A DNA stretch of 64,000 bases from positions 1,233,501 to 1,297,500 of the forward strand of contig NZ_JANPVQ010000001.1 of NCBI RefSeq assembly GCF_026157105.1, in the 5' to 3' direction. Below are positions 41,937 to 49,363 of the stretch, one piece after another; position 1 is the stretch's first letter, and each line of letters opens with the position of its first letter. Position numbers and translations under genes: made by a program. Under the pieces are notes generated by a model. The model was not told the DNA's origin, ran no database searches, and saw nothing but the letters and a program-made list of their open reading frames with translations. The DNA comes from Sphingomicrobium marinum (GTDB lineage Bacteria; Pseudomonadota; Alphaproteobacteria; Sphingomonadales; Sphingomonadaceae).

Positions 41937-43040
41937 ATGGCCGGCGCACTCGCCTCCAATCATATCCGTAGGCCCAGCGCCCAAGAGCGCGTGCGTCTGA
42001 TGATCGTCGATGATTCGATGGTCGCGCGCGCGGTTCTTTCGCGCATCGTCAGCAACGATCCGCGGTTTGAGATTGTCGCTGTCGCGGGCACTGCCGAAGA
42101 TGCCGTCACTGCGCTCCAATATACGCGTGTCGACATCATCCTGCTCGACCTGGAAATGCCGGGAGCAGGGGGGCTCAAGCATCTTCCCAAGATCATCGAG
42201 GTTGCGCGGGGTGCACAGGTGCTGATCGTCTCCTCGCTTGCCGACGAGGGCGCCGAAGTCACCGTCCAGGCGCTTGCGCTTGGTGCTGCGGACACGCTTC
42301 CAAAGCCCGGCACCGGCAAGTTCCGCGGGCGATTTTCCGAAGTGTTGCTTGGCAAGCTGGGCGAACTTGCGAGCGGCACCGTCGCTTTCGCCGCGTCGCG
42401 TGAGCAGCAGGTGTTGCCGCTACCAGACACGCCGGCACCCGGGCTTCGCCTTATGCCGGACGCGCCGCTCGAGCTCTTGGCGATTGGCGCTTCCACCGGC
42501 GGTATCCATGCCTTGTCGATGTTCTTCCATTCGCTGCCGCCCAAGATCGGTGTGCCGATCCTGGTGACGCAGCATCTGCCGGCAGCCTTCATGTCGGTCT
42601 TTGCCCGGCAGCTCGGCAGCGCCGCCCTGCGTCCTTGTTGGGTCGCTGAAAACGGCATGAAACTTGAGGCGGACCAGGTCTATGTTGCCCCCGGCGAGAA
42701 GCATTTGAGCGTCGAGCGGCGGGAAGACGGAGCTTATGCACGCCTTTCTTCTCAGCCTGCGCGCTCGGGCTGCTGCCCGTCGGTCGATCCGATGTTCGAC
42801 AGCGCGGCCCGCGAATTCGGCGAAGGGGCAATCGGGGTCGTGTTGACGGGAATGGGCCGTGACGGAACCGATGGCGCCGCCAAACTCGTAGCGTGCGGAG
42901 GCGCCGTAATCGCGCAAGACGAAAATAGCAGCGCGGTGTGGGGCATGCCCCGCGCCGTTGCCGATGCGGGGCTGATCGCTGCCAGTGGCACACCGGGCGA
43001 ATTGGCCGACTTGGTCGCCAATCGACTGGAGCGCGACTGA
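41937..43040 (+). CDS. cheB: chemotaxis methylesterase CheB
   Basis: Removes methyl groups from receptors when phosphorylated. The receiver domain (residues 19-130) has Asp71 in IILLDLEMPGAGGLKHL; the esterase domain (about 178-360) has the catalytic triad Ser186 (GASTGGIHAL), His213 (VTQHLPAAFM) and Asp309 (GMGRDGTDGA). 367 residues. It starts ten bases after cheY and overlaps cheR by one base (TGATG). Confidence 0.95.
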   Translation: MAGALASNHIRRPSAQERVRLMIVDDSMVARAVLSRIVSNDPRFEIVAVAGTAEDAVTALQYTRVDIILLDLEMPGAGGLKHLPKIIEVARGAQVLIVSSLADEGAEVTVQALALGAADTLPKPGTGKFRGRFSEVLLGKLGELASGTVAFAASREQQVLPLPDTPAPGLRLMPDAPLELLAIGASTGGIHALSMFFHSLPPKIGVPILVTQHLPAAFMSVFARQLGSAALRPCWVAENGMKLEADQVYVAPGEKHLSVERREDGAYARLSSQPARSGCCPSVDPMFDSAAREFGEGAIGVVLTGMGRDGTDGAAKLVACGGAVIAQDENSSAVWGMPRAVADAGLIAASGTPGELADLVANRLERD

Positions 43041-43888
43041 TGGAAGTGTCGGACAGCTCGAGCCGCATCCTCGCAGGACTTCTTGAAGGGCGCACCGGCC
43101 AGCAATTGACCCTCAGCCGTCGCTGGCGGATCGAGACCGCATTGTCCTCGGTCCTGCGTGCGCGGCGGATCGCGACGCTCGATGAACTCATCACCCTGCT
43201 GGTAATGGGCAAGGACCCCGGTCTTGCCGACGAGGTCGTCGAAGCGCTGCTCAACAACGAAACCTATTTCTTCCGCGATCGCACGCCGTTTGACACGATC
43301 CGCGACCAGCTTCTGCCCGACCTGATGGAAAAGCGCGCGGCAACGCGCCGCATTCGCATCTGGTCTGCAGGCTGCTCGAGCGGGCAGGAGCCCTACAGCC
43401 TCGCCATGATGTTCGCGGACGATCCGCACAAATGGGCAGGTTGGAATATCGAAATCTACGCAAGCGACATCAGCGGCAGCATCATCCGCAAGGCGCGAAA
43501 CGGTCGCTACACGCAGTTCGAAGTCCAACGCGGCCTCGGCATCCAGCAGACAATTCGCTGGTTCGAAGAAGACGAAGACGGCTGGGTGGTAAGCGACAAG
43601 CTGCGCCAGATGGTGAACTTCGAAACGCGCAACCTGCTCGACGATCCGCCAAACGGGTCGTTCGACCTGGTGCTGTGCCGCAACGTCCTGCTCTACCTCA
43701 ACCACGAACGCCGCCGTGAAGCATTCGATCGCATCGGCTCGGTCGTCGCGTCCGATGGCGCGCTGGTCCTGGGGGCAGGGGAAACAGTTATTGGTCAGAC
43801 AGAGTTGTTTGCCGCCGACCGGAACATTCGCGGCCTGTACCGCCTGCAGCAGAACGAGAATGCCGACCGCCGCGCCATGAGGGCTTGA
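43040..43888 (+). CDS. cheR: chemotaxis methyltransferase CheR
   Basis: SAM-dependent methyltransferase that methylates receptor glutamates. Conserved segments: NNETYFFRDRTPFDTIRDQL, the SAM loop IRIWSAGCSSGQEPYSLAMM, EIYASDISGSIIRKARNGRY and FDLVLCRNVLLYLNHERRR. 282 residues. It is the last gene of cheA-W-Y-B-R; no cheD, MCP or flagellar genes follow. Confidence 0.95.
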   Translation: MEVSDSSSRILAGLLEGRTGQQLTLSRRWRIETALSSVLRARRIATLDELITLLVMGKDPGLADEVVEALLNNETYFFRDRTPFDTIRDQLLPDLMEKRAATRRIRIWSAGCSSGQEPYSLAMMFADDPHKWAGWNIEIYASDISGSIIRKARNGRYTQFEVQRGLGIQQTIRWFEEDEDGWVVSDKLRQMVNFETRNLLDDPPNGSFDLVLCRNVLLYLNHERRREAFDRIGSVVASDGALVLGAGETVIGQTELFAADRNIRGLYRLQQNENADRRAMRA

Positions 43889-43922
43889 CCTTACGCCTGT
43901 TTTTGGTGGCAAGGTGCGCGCC

Positions 43923-44597
43923 ATGATTGAGCGGCCATCACCCAATCATAACGAACGCGAGCTGCCGGTCTCGATGATCGTGCTGCATTATACCGGCATG
44001 GAAAGCGCAGAGGCGGCGCTGGATCGTCTCACCAGCCCAGACGCGCAGGTCAGCGCCCATTATTGCATCGACGAGGATGGCACGACCTACCGGCTTGTCG
44101 ACGAACGCCGGCGCGCCTGGCACGCGGGCAAGAGCTATTGGCGCGGAGTGACCGACATCAACAGCGCCAGTGTCGGCATCGAACTGGTCAATCCGGGCCA
44201 TGAATTCGGCTATCGCGAATTTCCCGACGAGCAGATCGCGGCGCTGTTGCCGTTATTGGCCGACATCAAGGATCGCCACGGCATCACGCGGGGCAACGTG
44301 GTGGGGCACAGCGATGTCGCGCCGGCGCGCAAGGAAGATCCGGGCGAGCTATTTCCCTGGTGGGAACTGGCCAAGCGACGGCTGGCATTGCCGAGCCCGA
44401 CCAAGGACCTGATGGACCCGTTCTGGACCGATGCGGGCTTCATGCTGGCACTGGAGCGGTTTGGCTATGATGTGACTGATCCCGAAAAGGCGGTGATCGC
44501 CTTCCAGCGCCGCTTCCGCCCCGACATGATCGACGGGATTGTCGATGGCGAATGTCGCGCAAAATTGCTTGCCCTCTTGCTCCCGCGCCCTCAATAG
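43923..44597 (+). CDS. N-acetylmuramoyl-L-alanine amidase (Amidase_2/AmpD-like)
   Basis: 224-residue zinc amidase that cleaves the lactyl-alanine bond in peptidoglycan or its fragments. Zinc ligands: His22 in MIVLHYTGME, and His129 and Asp139 in VVGHSDVAPARKEDPGELFP. A C-terminal part (FMLALERFGYDV, AVIAFQRRFRPDMIDG) resembles a peptidoglycan-binding domain. No signal peptide is evident, so an AmpD-like cytosolic recycling role is likely but not proven. The ATG at 43923 has AAGG upstream and is preferred to a GTG at 43914. The TAG stop overlaps the 5' end of the RNase P RNA. Confidence 0.88.
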   Translation: MIERPSPNHNERELPVSMIVLHYTGMESAEAALDRLTSPDAQVSAHYCIDEDGTTYRLVDERRRAWHAGKSYWRGVTDINSASVGIELVNPGHEFGYREFPDEQIAALLPLLADIKDRHGITRGNVVGHSDVAPARKEDPGELFPWWELAKRRLALPSPTKDLMDPFWTDAGFMLALERFGYDVTDPEKAVIAFQRRFRPDMIDGIVDGECRAKLLALLLPRPQ

Positions 44598-44962
44598 ACC
44601 ATATCGCCCGCCTGCCAGGGGACCGGGCGGCCGCGCGATGAGCGAGGAAAGTCCGGGCTCCACGGGAAAACGGTGCCGGGTAACGCCCGGCGGCCCTTCG
44701 GGGTCAGGGACAGTGCCACAGAAAGCAATCCGCCGCTCTTCGGGGCGGTCAGGGCGAAAGGGTGCGGTAAGAGCGCACCGCGGTTCCGGCAACGGCGCCG
44801 GCACGGTAAACCCCACCGGGAGCAAGACCGAATAGGGACGGCACATGCGGTTTCCCGCCGCGCCGTCCGGGTTGGTCGCTAGAGGTGAGGGGCAATCCTC
44901 ACCCCAGATGAATGGTCGCCCATCCTCTCACGAGGTGGACAGAACCCGGCTTACAGGTCTCC
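44596..44962 (+). ncRNA. rnpB: RNase P RNA (class A)
   Basis: Catalytic RNA of RNase P, which matures tRNA 5' ends. The universal conserved parts are present in order: GAGGAAAGTCCGGGCTCCA (44643 onward), ACAGTGCCACAGAAA, GGTAAGAGCGCACC, the AGATGAATGGTCGCC segment, and the 3' block ACAGAACCCGGCTTACAG. AGACC at 44596-44600 pairs with GGTCT at 44956-44960 to close P1, which sets both ends to within a few bases. A stable hairpin (GGTGGCGGA/TCCGCTACC, with one G-T pair) follows at 44978-44999 and may mark the end of transcription, though without a T tract. Confidence 0.93.
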
Positions 44963-45016
44963 TGGCTTAATCTCTTTGGTGGCGGATCCTTCCGCTACCT
45001 ATTAGGCTTAAGGGCT

Positions 45017-45553
45017 ATGGCAAGACGACAGCGATCCGACGATTGGGGCTTCCCCCGCTGGCGCTCCTACGGGGAGAAGGGCCGCGAGGCGTCCAAGGTG
45101 CGACTGTGCGATCGCGTCAACTGCCGCGAGGTCGGCGATCGGCCAGCGCCCAAATCTCCCAACAGCCCCGAACGCTGGTACTTCTGCGAGAAGCACGCGG
45201 CCGAGTATAACAAGAACTGGAACTATTTCGCGGGCCTCGATGAAGCCGAAGCCAAGAAGCGCGCACAGGATGAGAGCCGCGATGCGTCGGGTTTTCGCCA
45301 GAGCGCGCACTACCAATGGGCCGGCCCTGGTGACGGCAGTCGAAGCCGCGACGAGATGCGCGCGCTCGATGTGCTCGGGCTCGATCCCGATGTGGATTTT
45401 GAAGAGGTGAAGAAAGCGTACCGCGCGCTAGCCAAACAGTTTCACCCCGATCGCAATCCCGACGATGATGATGCAGCGGAGGAATTCGCGAAAGTGCAAG
45501 CCGCCTACGATGTCCTCAAGACAAATGAGGAAGCGCGACAAGCGCTGGGCTAG
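45017..45553 (+). CDS. J-domain protein with cysteine-containing N-terminal domain
   Basis: 178-residue co-chaperone. The C-terminal J domain (ALDVLGLDPDVDFEEVKKAY, RALAKQFHPDRNPDDDDAAE) has the HPD motif needed to stimulate DnaK. The N-terminal part carries RLCDRVNCREVGD and WYFCEKHAAEYNKNWNYF, a Cys-x4-Cys ... Cys-x2-His pattern that may bind zinc. It lacks the G/F and zinc-finger regions of DnaJ itself, so it is a specialised partner. The ATG at 45017 follows AAGGG. The stop overlaps the convergent thioesterase stop (CTAG). Confidence 0.88.
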   Translation: MARRQRSDDWGFPRWRSYGEKGREASKVRLCDRVNCREVGDRPAPKSPNSPERWYFCEKHAAEYNKNWNYFAGLDEAEAKKRAQDESRDASGFRQSAHYQWAGPGDGSRSRDEMRALDVLGLDPDVDFEEVKKAYRALAKQFHPDRNPDDDDAAEEFAKVQAAYDVLKTNEEARQALG

Positions 45554-45999
45554 GGGTTGCGGATATAGGTCCCGACGACGTTGGCGACCACGCGCTCTTC
45601 ATCGATGAACGCCTTGCCGCGCACGAACGCGATGGACTTGGTCATCTTGTAGCATTCGCACCGCGCCAGGACGGTATCGCCGGCATGCGCTGGGCGCAGG
45701 TAATCGAGCCTGAGGTCCACCGTCGCGATCGGTTCGAACTTGCCCATTTTCTGCCAGACAGCGGCCCCGCCGCACGCATCGACCAGGCTGATGATCGCAC
45801 CGCTGGCGAGGATGCCCGTTTCGGGAACGCCGACGATTTCGGGCCGGAACGGAAGCGACATTTCGACCCAGTCGTTGCCATGATCCTGGTATTTGTAGCC
45901 GAGCGCGGCGCCGTGTCCGTAATGTTCGGCGATATCGAGAAACTTCTTGGGATCGAAGACATCGGCGATACGCGCGTGGTCCTCCGGGTGCGCGGTCAT
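45550..45999 (-). CDS. PaaI-family hotdog thioesterase
   Basis: 149-residue hotdog-fold protein likely to hydrolyse acyl-CoA thioesters. Typical parts: LPFRPEIVGVPETGILASGA (active-site turn before the central helix), IISLVDACGGAAVWQKM and ATVDLRLDYLRPAHAGDTVL. No membrane segment. The start overlaps the sufE stop by four bases (ATGA), so it is the last gene of the Psp-sufE strand. Substrate unknown. Confidence 0.88.
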   Translation of the reverse strand: MTAHPEDHARIADVFDPKKFLDIAEHYGHGAALGYKYQDHGNDWVEMSLPFRPEIVGVPETGILASGAIISLVDACGGAAVWQKMGKFEPIATVDLRLDYLRPAHAGDTVLARCECYKMTKSIAFVRGKAFIDEERVVANVVGTYIRNP

Positions 46000-46403
46000 G
46001 TGAGCCGCTCGGCGGTCTTGCGCACGAGCGCGATCATGTTGGGCACGCCCTGCGTCCGGTTCGACGACAGTTCACGGGTCAGGTCGAACGGTTCGAGCGC
46101 TGCGGCAATGTCGGTCGCCGCAACCTCGGCGGCTGGCTTGTCCTGCACCGCCGCCAGCACCAGCGCGACCACGCCCTTGGTGATCGCCGCATTGCTATCG
46201 GCAAGGAAGTGCAGCTTGCCGTCCTGGCTGGTGGGATAGACCCACACGCTGGCCGAACAGCCGCGCACCTTGGTGGCATCGGTCTTCAACGCATCGGGCA
46301 TCGGTTCGAGCTTGCGGCCGAGATCGATCAGCAGCCGGTAGCGATCTTCGCTATCGAGGAATTCATATTCGTCCTGGAGGTCGGACAAGGTGGGCAAACT
46401 CAT
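45996..46403 (-). CDS. sufE: cysteine desulfuration protein SufE
   Basis: Takes persulfide sulfur from the desulfurase SufS for iron-sulfur cluster assembly. The active cysteine is Cys49 in KVRGCSASVWVYPTSQDGK; the rest (ADSNAAITKGVVALVLAAVQ, ELSSNRTQGVPNMI) fits SufE. 135 residues, normal. It follows the small coiled-coil membrane genes with a gap of 21 bases, so it might be read from the same transcript, though a functional link is not established. suf genes proper are not nearby. Confidence 0.93.
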   Translation of the reverse strand: MSLPTLSDLQDEYEFLDSEDRYRLLIDLGRKLEPMPDALKTDATKVRGCSASVWVYPTSQDGKLHFLADSNAAITKGVVALVLAAVQDKPAAEVAATDIAAALEPFDLTRELSSNRTQGVPNMIALVRKTAERLT

Positions 46404-46424
46404 GCTGGCGGCAATAGCCCCGCG

Positions 46425-46667
46425 CTAGCGGTCGCGCAATTGCTCGATCTGGCGCGTGAGGCTGTCCTCTTTCTCCACCGCGATCCGTTCAAGGGTCTCG
46501 ACGCGGTCGCGCAGGCGGGCCACCTCGGATTCCAGTCTCGGGTTGGCTGCCGCATCACTGCTTTCGATCCGGGACTGGTCGCGATACTTATATTTCCAGC
46601 GCGCCGTCATCATCACCGTCACCATGACCATGAGCACAATGAAGGCGACCATCTCATATTCGTTCAC
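46425..46667 (-). CDS. small membrane coiled-coil protein of Psp locus, paralogue 5
   Basis: 80-residue protein: one helix (MVAFIVLMVMVTVMMTARW) and a coiled coil RLESEVARLRDRVETLERI that continues AVEKEDSLTRQIEQLRDR. The ending matches the other four small genes here and the PspC tail. GTG start overlaps the stop of the preceding paralogue (GTGA), so translation is coupled. Closest to paralogue 2 by eye. Not PspB itself, which is encoded at 48293. Probably an inner-membrane Psp-complex component; no function is known. Confidence 0.78.
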   Translation of the reverse strand: MNEYEMVAFIVLMVMVTVMMTARWKYKYRDQSRIESSDAAANPRLESEVARLRDRVETLERIAVEKEDSLTRQIEQLRDR

Positions 46668-46999
46668 TTGGCCTTTTCCTTCGATAGGTCTGACGACAGG
46701 TCGCTCAGCGCGTCGATTTCAGCGGCCAGACGTGCCGGCTTGTCAGTGGCGATGCGTTCCAGTGTCTCCACCCGCTCGCTGATCTTTTCGAGCCGGTTCA
46801 TCAAGTCGCGATTTTCCGCGGTCAGTTGTTTGATTTCCTGAAGGTCTTCGGGGTTGCTCTTGTGGATCAGGTTGCCGTCATCGTCAGACAGCGGGTAGCC
46901 ATTCTTGATCTTCATATAGTCAAGAAAAATCCAGCCGAAGATGGCCACGAGGCCAAGCAACATGCCGAGGATGGGTATCGAAAGCCCGATGATCTTGAT
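46664..46999 (-). CDS. small membrane coiled-coil protein of Psp locus, paralogue 4 (start unclear)
   Basis: About 111 residues: helix IGLSIPILGMLLGLVAIFGW, a KIKNGYPLSDDDGN linker shared with paralogue 3, and a coiled coil ending NRLEKISERVETLERIATDK then LAAEIDALSD. The expected start follows TAGGAGC directly after the upstream stop, but the codon there is ATC (46999), not ATG. The next in-frame ATG is at 46963 and would clip the helix; an upstream ATG at 47077 lies inside paralogue 3. I used 46999 because the length then matches paralogue 3 and the ribosome site is perfectly placed. Confidence 0.68.
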   Translation of the reverse strand: MKIIGLSIPILGMLLGLVAIFGWIFLDYMKIKNGYPLSDDDGNLIHKSNPEDLQEIKQLTAENRDLMNRLEKISERVETLERIATDKPARLAAEIDALSDLSSDLSKEKAK

Positions 47000-47003
47000 G
47001 CTC

Positions 47004-47336
47004 CTACTGGATCTTCTTGGGTTCGCCGCGCAGTGCTTCGATCTCTTTGGCAATACCATGAGACTCGTCGGTGACAATACGTTCGACCGTCTCGAGCCGG
47101 TCCTTCATCGACCCCATCTCGGCGCGGAGCTGCGCGTTCTCGTTGGTCAACAGCTTGATGCGTTCCTGGCTTTCCTTGTCGGTCTTGGGCCCGATCGCAT
47201 TGCCCCAGCTTCCTTCGAGTGGATAGCCGTTGCGGATGCGCAGCCATGTGCTGATCACCGATCCGGCGACCATCAGTCCGACGATCATGGCGACAAAGGG
47301 CGCCAACTCGATTGCCAGGCGATATTCTTCGTTCAT
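47004..47336 (-). CDS. small membrane coiled-coil protein of Psp locus, paralogue 3
   Basis: 110 residues: a helix (IELAPFVAMIVGLMVAGSVI), the linker RIRNGYPLEGSWGNAIG, and a coiled coil ERIKLLTNENAQLRAEM followed by KDRLETVERIVTDESHGIAK and EIEALRG. The NGYPL linker and overall length match paralogue 4, suggesting a recent duplication. ATG start overlaps the stop of paralogue 2 by four bases (ATGA). Confidence 0.8.
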   Translation of the reverse strand: MNEEYRLAIELAPFVAMIVGLMVAGSVISTWLRIRNGYPLEGSWGNAIGPKTDKESQERIKLLTNENAQLRAEMGSMKDRLETVERIVTDESHGIAKEIEALRGEPKKIQ

Positions 47337-47602
47337 TTGTTCCTCAAATCTTCGATTTCACGGGCAAGGCTGTTTTCCTTGTCGACGGTGATGCGTTCCA
47401 GGACATGCAATCGATCGCGAAGATCGCCGATTTCCTTGCGCAGTTCCCGGTTCTCGGCCTCCAGCTTCGGATCCGCAACATGCCTTTCGCTTTTGCCGGC
47501 TGCCTGTCCCTTGGCTTTGGCAAAGCTTCTTAAAACGCCGCCAATGGTGGTGATAAGGATGATGAGGATGACGAAATTGAAAGGAAATCCAAGCGCTTCC
47601 AT
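47333..47602 (-). CDS. small membrane coiled-coil protein of Psp locus, paralogue 2
   Basis: 89 residues: a helix (FVILIILITTIGGVL), a basic linker (RSFAKAKGQAAGKSERH) and a coiled coil (LEAENRELRKEIGDLRDRLH, VLERITVDKENSLAREIEDL). The heptad-like Leu spacing is regular. Start ATG uses the A of the upstream TGA stop (TGATG). It resembles PspB in size and layout but its tail carries the LAxEIxxLR ending found in the PspC tail instead of the PspB ending. Confidence 0.8.
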   Translation of the reverse strand: MEALGFPFNFVILIILITTIGGVLRSFAKAKGQAAGKSERHVADPKLEAENRELRKEIGDLRDRLHVLERITVDKENSLAREIEDLRNK

Positions 47603-47874
47603 CAGTTCGTACTTTCCTTTCGTTCGGGCAGTTGCCGCAATGCCTCGATCTGCGCCGCGGTTTCCGCACCACTATCGATGGCAAGTTGTTCTAGCACAGC
47701 TACGCGGTCTTCAAGAACCTTGTTCTGAACGGCATATTGCGCAGCCTTCTCGGCAGCGTAGTTCGCCTCGATTTGCTGCTTCCGTTCGGCGTGCTTGAAC
47801 GCGAAGCGGAGGATGTAGACGATCAGGACAAAGGGCAGCAAAAGCGCCAGGGCCGAGATGAGTGTATCGCCCAC
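47602..47874 (-). CDS. small membrane coiled-coil protein of Psp locus, paralogue 1
   Basis: 90 residues: a helix (LISALALLLPFVLIVYILRF), a basic then Ala/Gln-rich coiled coil (ANYAAEKAAQYAVQNKVLED) and the tail RVAVLEQLAIDSGAETAAQI then EALRQL. It starts with GTG after a well-placed AGGAG, 11 bases downstream of the pspC stop. The most divergent of the five in its coiled coil, but the tail motif is retained. Confidence 0.8.
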   Translation of the reverse strand: MGDTLISALALLLPFVLIVYILRFAFKHAERKQQIEANYAAEKAAQYAVQNKVLEDRVAVLEQLAIDSGAETAAQIEALRQLPERKESTN

Positions 47875-47885
47875 GGGATCCGCTC

Positions 47886-48290
47886 CTACTTCAGGTCGTC
47901 GATCTGCTGCGCCAGCACGCGGTTTTCGCTGGTGACGAAGCTTTCGATGTCGGCAAGCCGCCGGTCGATGTCGCGGAACTGCGAATGAATCTGGCGGGCT
48001 GATTTGCGCGGTGAGGCACGCACGCCTTGCCAGAACTTCTGTTCGTCAGCGGTCTGCCCTTCAAGCTCGTAAGGGCGGTCGGGCACAAAGAAGCCGGCGA
48101 GCAGGTAGAACAGGATGGTGGGCGATCCCGGGATCAGGAACGTCATTAGCATGCCGAGCCGGACCAGCGCGACGTCGAAGCCGGTATAGTCGGCAATGCC
48201 GGCACAAACGCCGAGGAACTTGGCATTCTTCTTGTCGCGATAGAATTTGGTGTGACGCGGCGGGCCTTCATAGATGGGCGAGCGTGCCAT
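47886..48290 (-). CDS. pspC: phage shock protein C (PspC domain)
   Basis: 134-residue inner-membrane protein of the phage-shock response. The PspC domain is YRDKKNAKFLGVCAGIADYT, GFDVALVRLGMLMTFLIPGS and PTILFYLLAGFFVPDRPYE, ending with a helix. The C-terminal tail RRLADIESFVTSENRVLAQQ then IDDLK is a short coiled coil, like the leucine-zipper tail of E. coli PspC. Start ATG follows AAAGGACGC, two bases after the pspB stop. With PspB it likely senses membrane stress and sequesters PspA. Confidence 0.92.
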   Translation of the reverse strand: MARSPIYEGPPRHTKFYRDKKNAKFLGVCAGIADYTGFDVALVRLGMLMTFLIPGSPTILFYLLAGFFVPDRPYELEGQTADEQKFWQGVRASPRKSARQIHSQFRDIDRRLADIESFVTSENRVLAQQIDDLK

Positions 48291-48292
48291 GA

Positions 48293-48622
48293 TCAGCGTC
48301 CTTTCCGGCTCAGCAGTCGTTCCTGTTCGGCGAGCAATTCGTCGGCACGGCCCAACAGGCCCGCATCATCGTCTTTGTAACGCTCCATCGGCAGCGCTTT
48401 CTGTTTCCAGTCGGGATTTTCGGCGCTCATGATGCGCTCGATCGTTTCGAGCCGGTCATTCAGACGTTTCGCAGCACTGTGAAGCTCGTCTAGCAGTTTC
48501 TCGTCAGGCACGGACAGGGTGGCCTGCTGCTTCCACTTTGTGATGTAGTGGAAAATGATCCACGGCATCGCGATGAAGAGCGCGAAGATCCCCAAAATCG
48601 GGATGATGATACTTTCGTCCAC
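48293..48622 (-). CDS. pspB: phage shock protein B
   Basis: 109-residue protein: N-terminal helix (IIIPILGIFALFIAMPWIIF), then HYITKWKQQATLSVPDEKLL and the conserved PspB ending AAKRLNDRLETIERIMSAEN followed by PDWKQKA. An extra C-terminal tail of about 30 charged residues extends it beyond the usual 75. It starts with GTG; AAAGGGGAAAAC serves as ribosome site. A CCCTTT/AAAGGG hairpin lies in the 33-base gap after pspA and might dampen downstream transcription. Confidence 0.9.
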   Translation of the reverse strand: MDESIIIPILGIFALFIAMPWIIFHYITKWKQQATLSVPDEKLLDELHSAAKRLNDRLETIERIMSAENPDWKQKALPMERYKDDDAGLLGRADELLAEQERLLSRKGR

Positions 48623-48655
48623 TTTGTTTTCCCCTTTGCCCGCATAAAGGGCTGG

Positions 48656-49327
48656 TTAGCTTGATTTCTTGGCCTTCAAGGCGGCTTTCATCGCCTCCAA
48701 CTCGGCATCGACCTTGTCGGAGGAGCGGAGGTCGGAAATTTCCTGCTCGAGACTCTTAGGCCCTTCAAGGCCGAGCGCTTCGGCCGTGCCTTCCGCCATG
48801 TCGGCGCGCTTTTCGAGCATTTCGAAGCGAGAGAAGGCATCCTGCGTGCGGCTGCTGTGCAGCACTTCGCGGGCCTTGGCGCGGGTAATCGCGCTCTCGA
48901 GACGGTTCTGGATGGCAGCCTGACGAGCCCGTGCCTCACGCAATTTTGCCTGGAGCTTGGCGATATCGGCTTCGTACTGCTTGAGCGTCTCGTCGATGGC
49001 GGCAATTTCCTCGCGCAGTCCGTCGGCCATATCGGCGGCCTTCTGGCGTTCAATCAGCGCCTGTTTGGCTAGATCCTCGCGGTCCTTGGACAGTGCCAAT
49101 TCGGCCTTTTCCGTCCAGCTGTCCTGCAAATCGTCGAGGCGAGTGAGGGCGCGGCGCATTTCCTTGCCGTCCGCGATAGTCCGTGCGGCCGATGCCCTGA
49201 CTTCCACAAGTGTCTCTTCCATCTCGAGGATGATCATTCGGATCATCCGCGCCGGATCTTCGGCGCGATCGAGGATTTCGGTCATGTTCGCCGCGAAGAT
49301 ATCTTTGACGCGAGAAAAAACTGCCAT
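48656..49327 (-). CDS. pspA: phage shock protein A
   Basis: Membrane-repair ESCRT-III-like protein that also inhibits PspF. 223 residues: amphipathic N-terminal helix MAVFSRVKDIFAANMTEILD, the hairpin helices (ARMIRMIILEMEETLVEVRA, SAARTIADGKEMRRALTRL) and long coiled coil (LKQYEADIAKLQAKLREARA). This is the standard PspA/Vipp1 layout. The start at 49327 follows GGAGCACC. It is the first gene of the operon under a sigma-54 promoter. Confidence 0.95.
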   Translation of the reverse strand: MAVFSRVKDIFAANMTEILDRAEDPARMIRMIILEMEETLVEVRASAARTIADGKEMRRALTRLDDLQDSWTEKAELALSKDREDLAKQALIERQKAADMADGLREEIAAIDETLKQYEADIAKLQAKLREARARQAAIQNRLESAITRAKAREVLHSSRTQDAFSRFEMLEKRADMAEGTAEALGLEGPKSLEQEISDLRSSDKVDAELEAMKAALKAKKSS

Positions 49328-49363
49328 TTGGTGCTCCAATTAGGACCCTGTCGAAGAAATATA

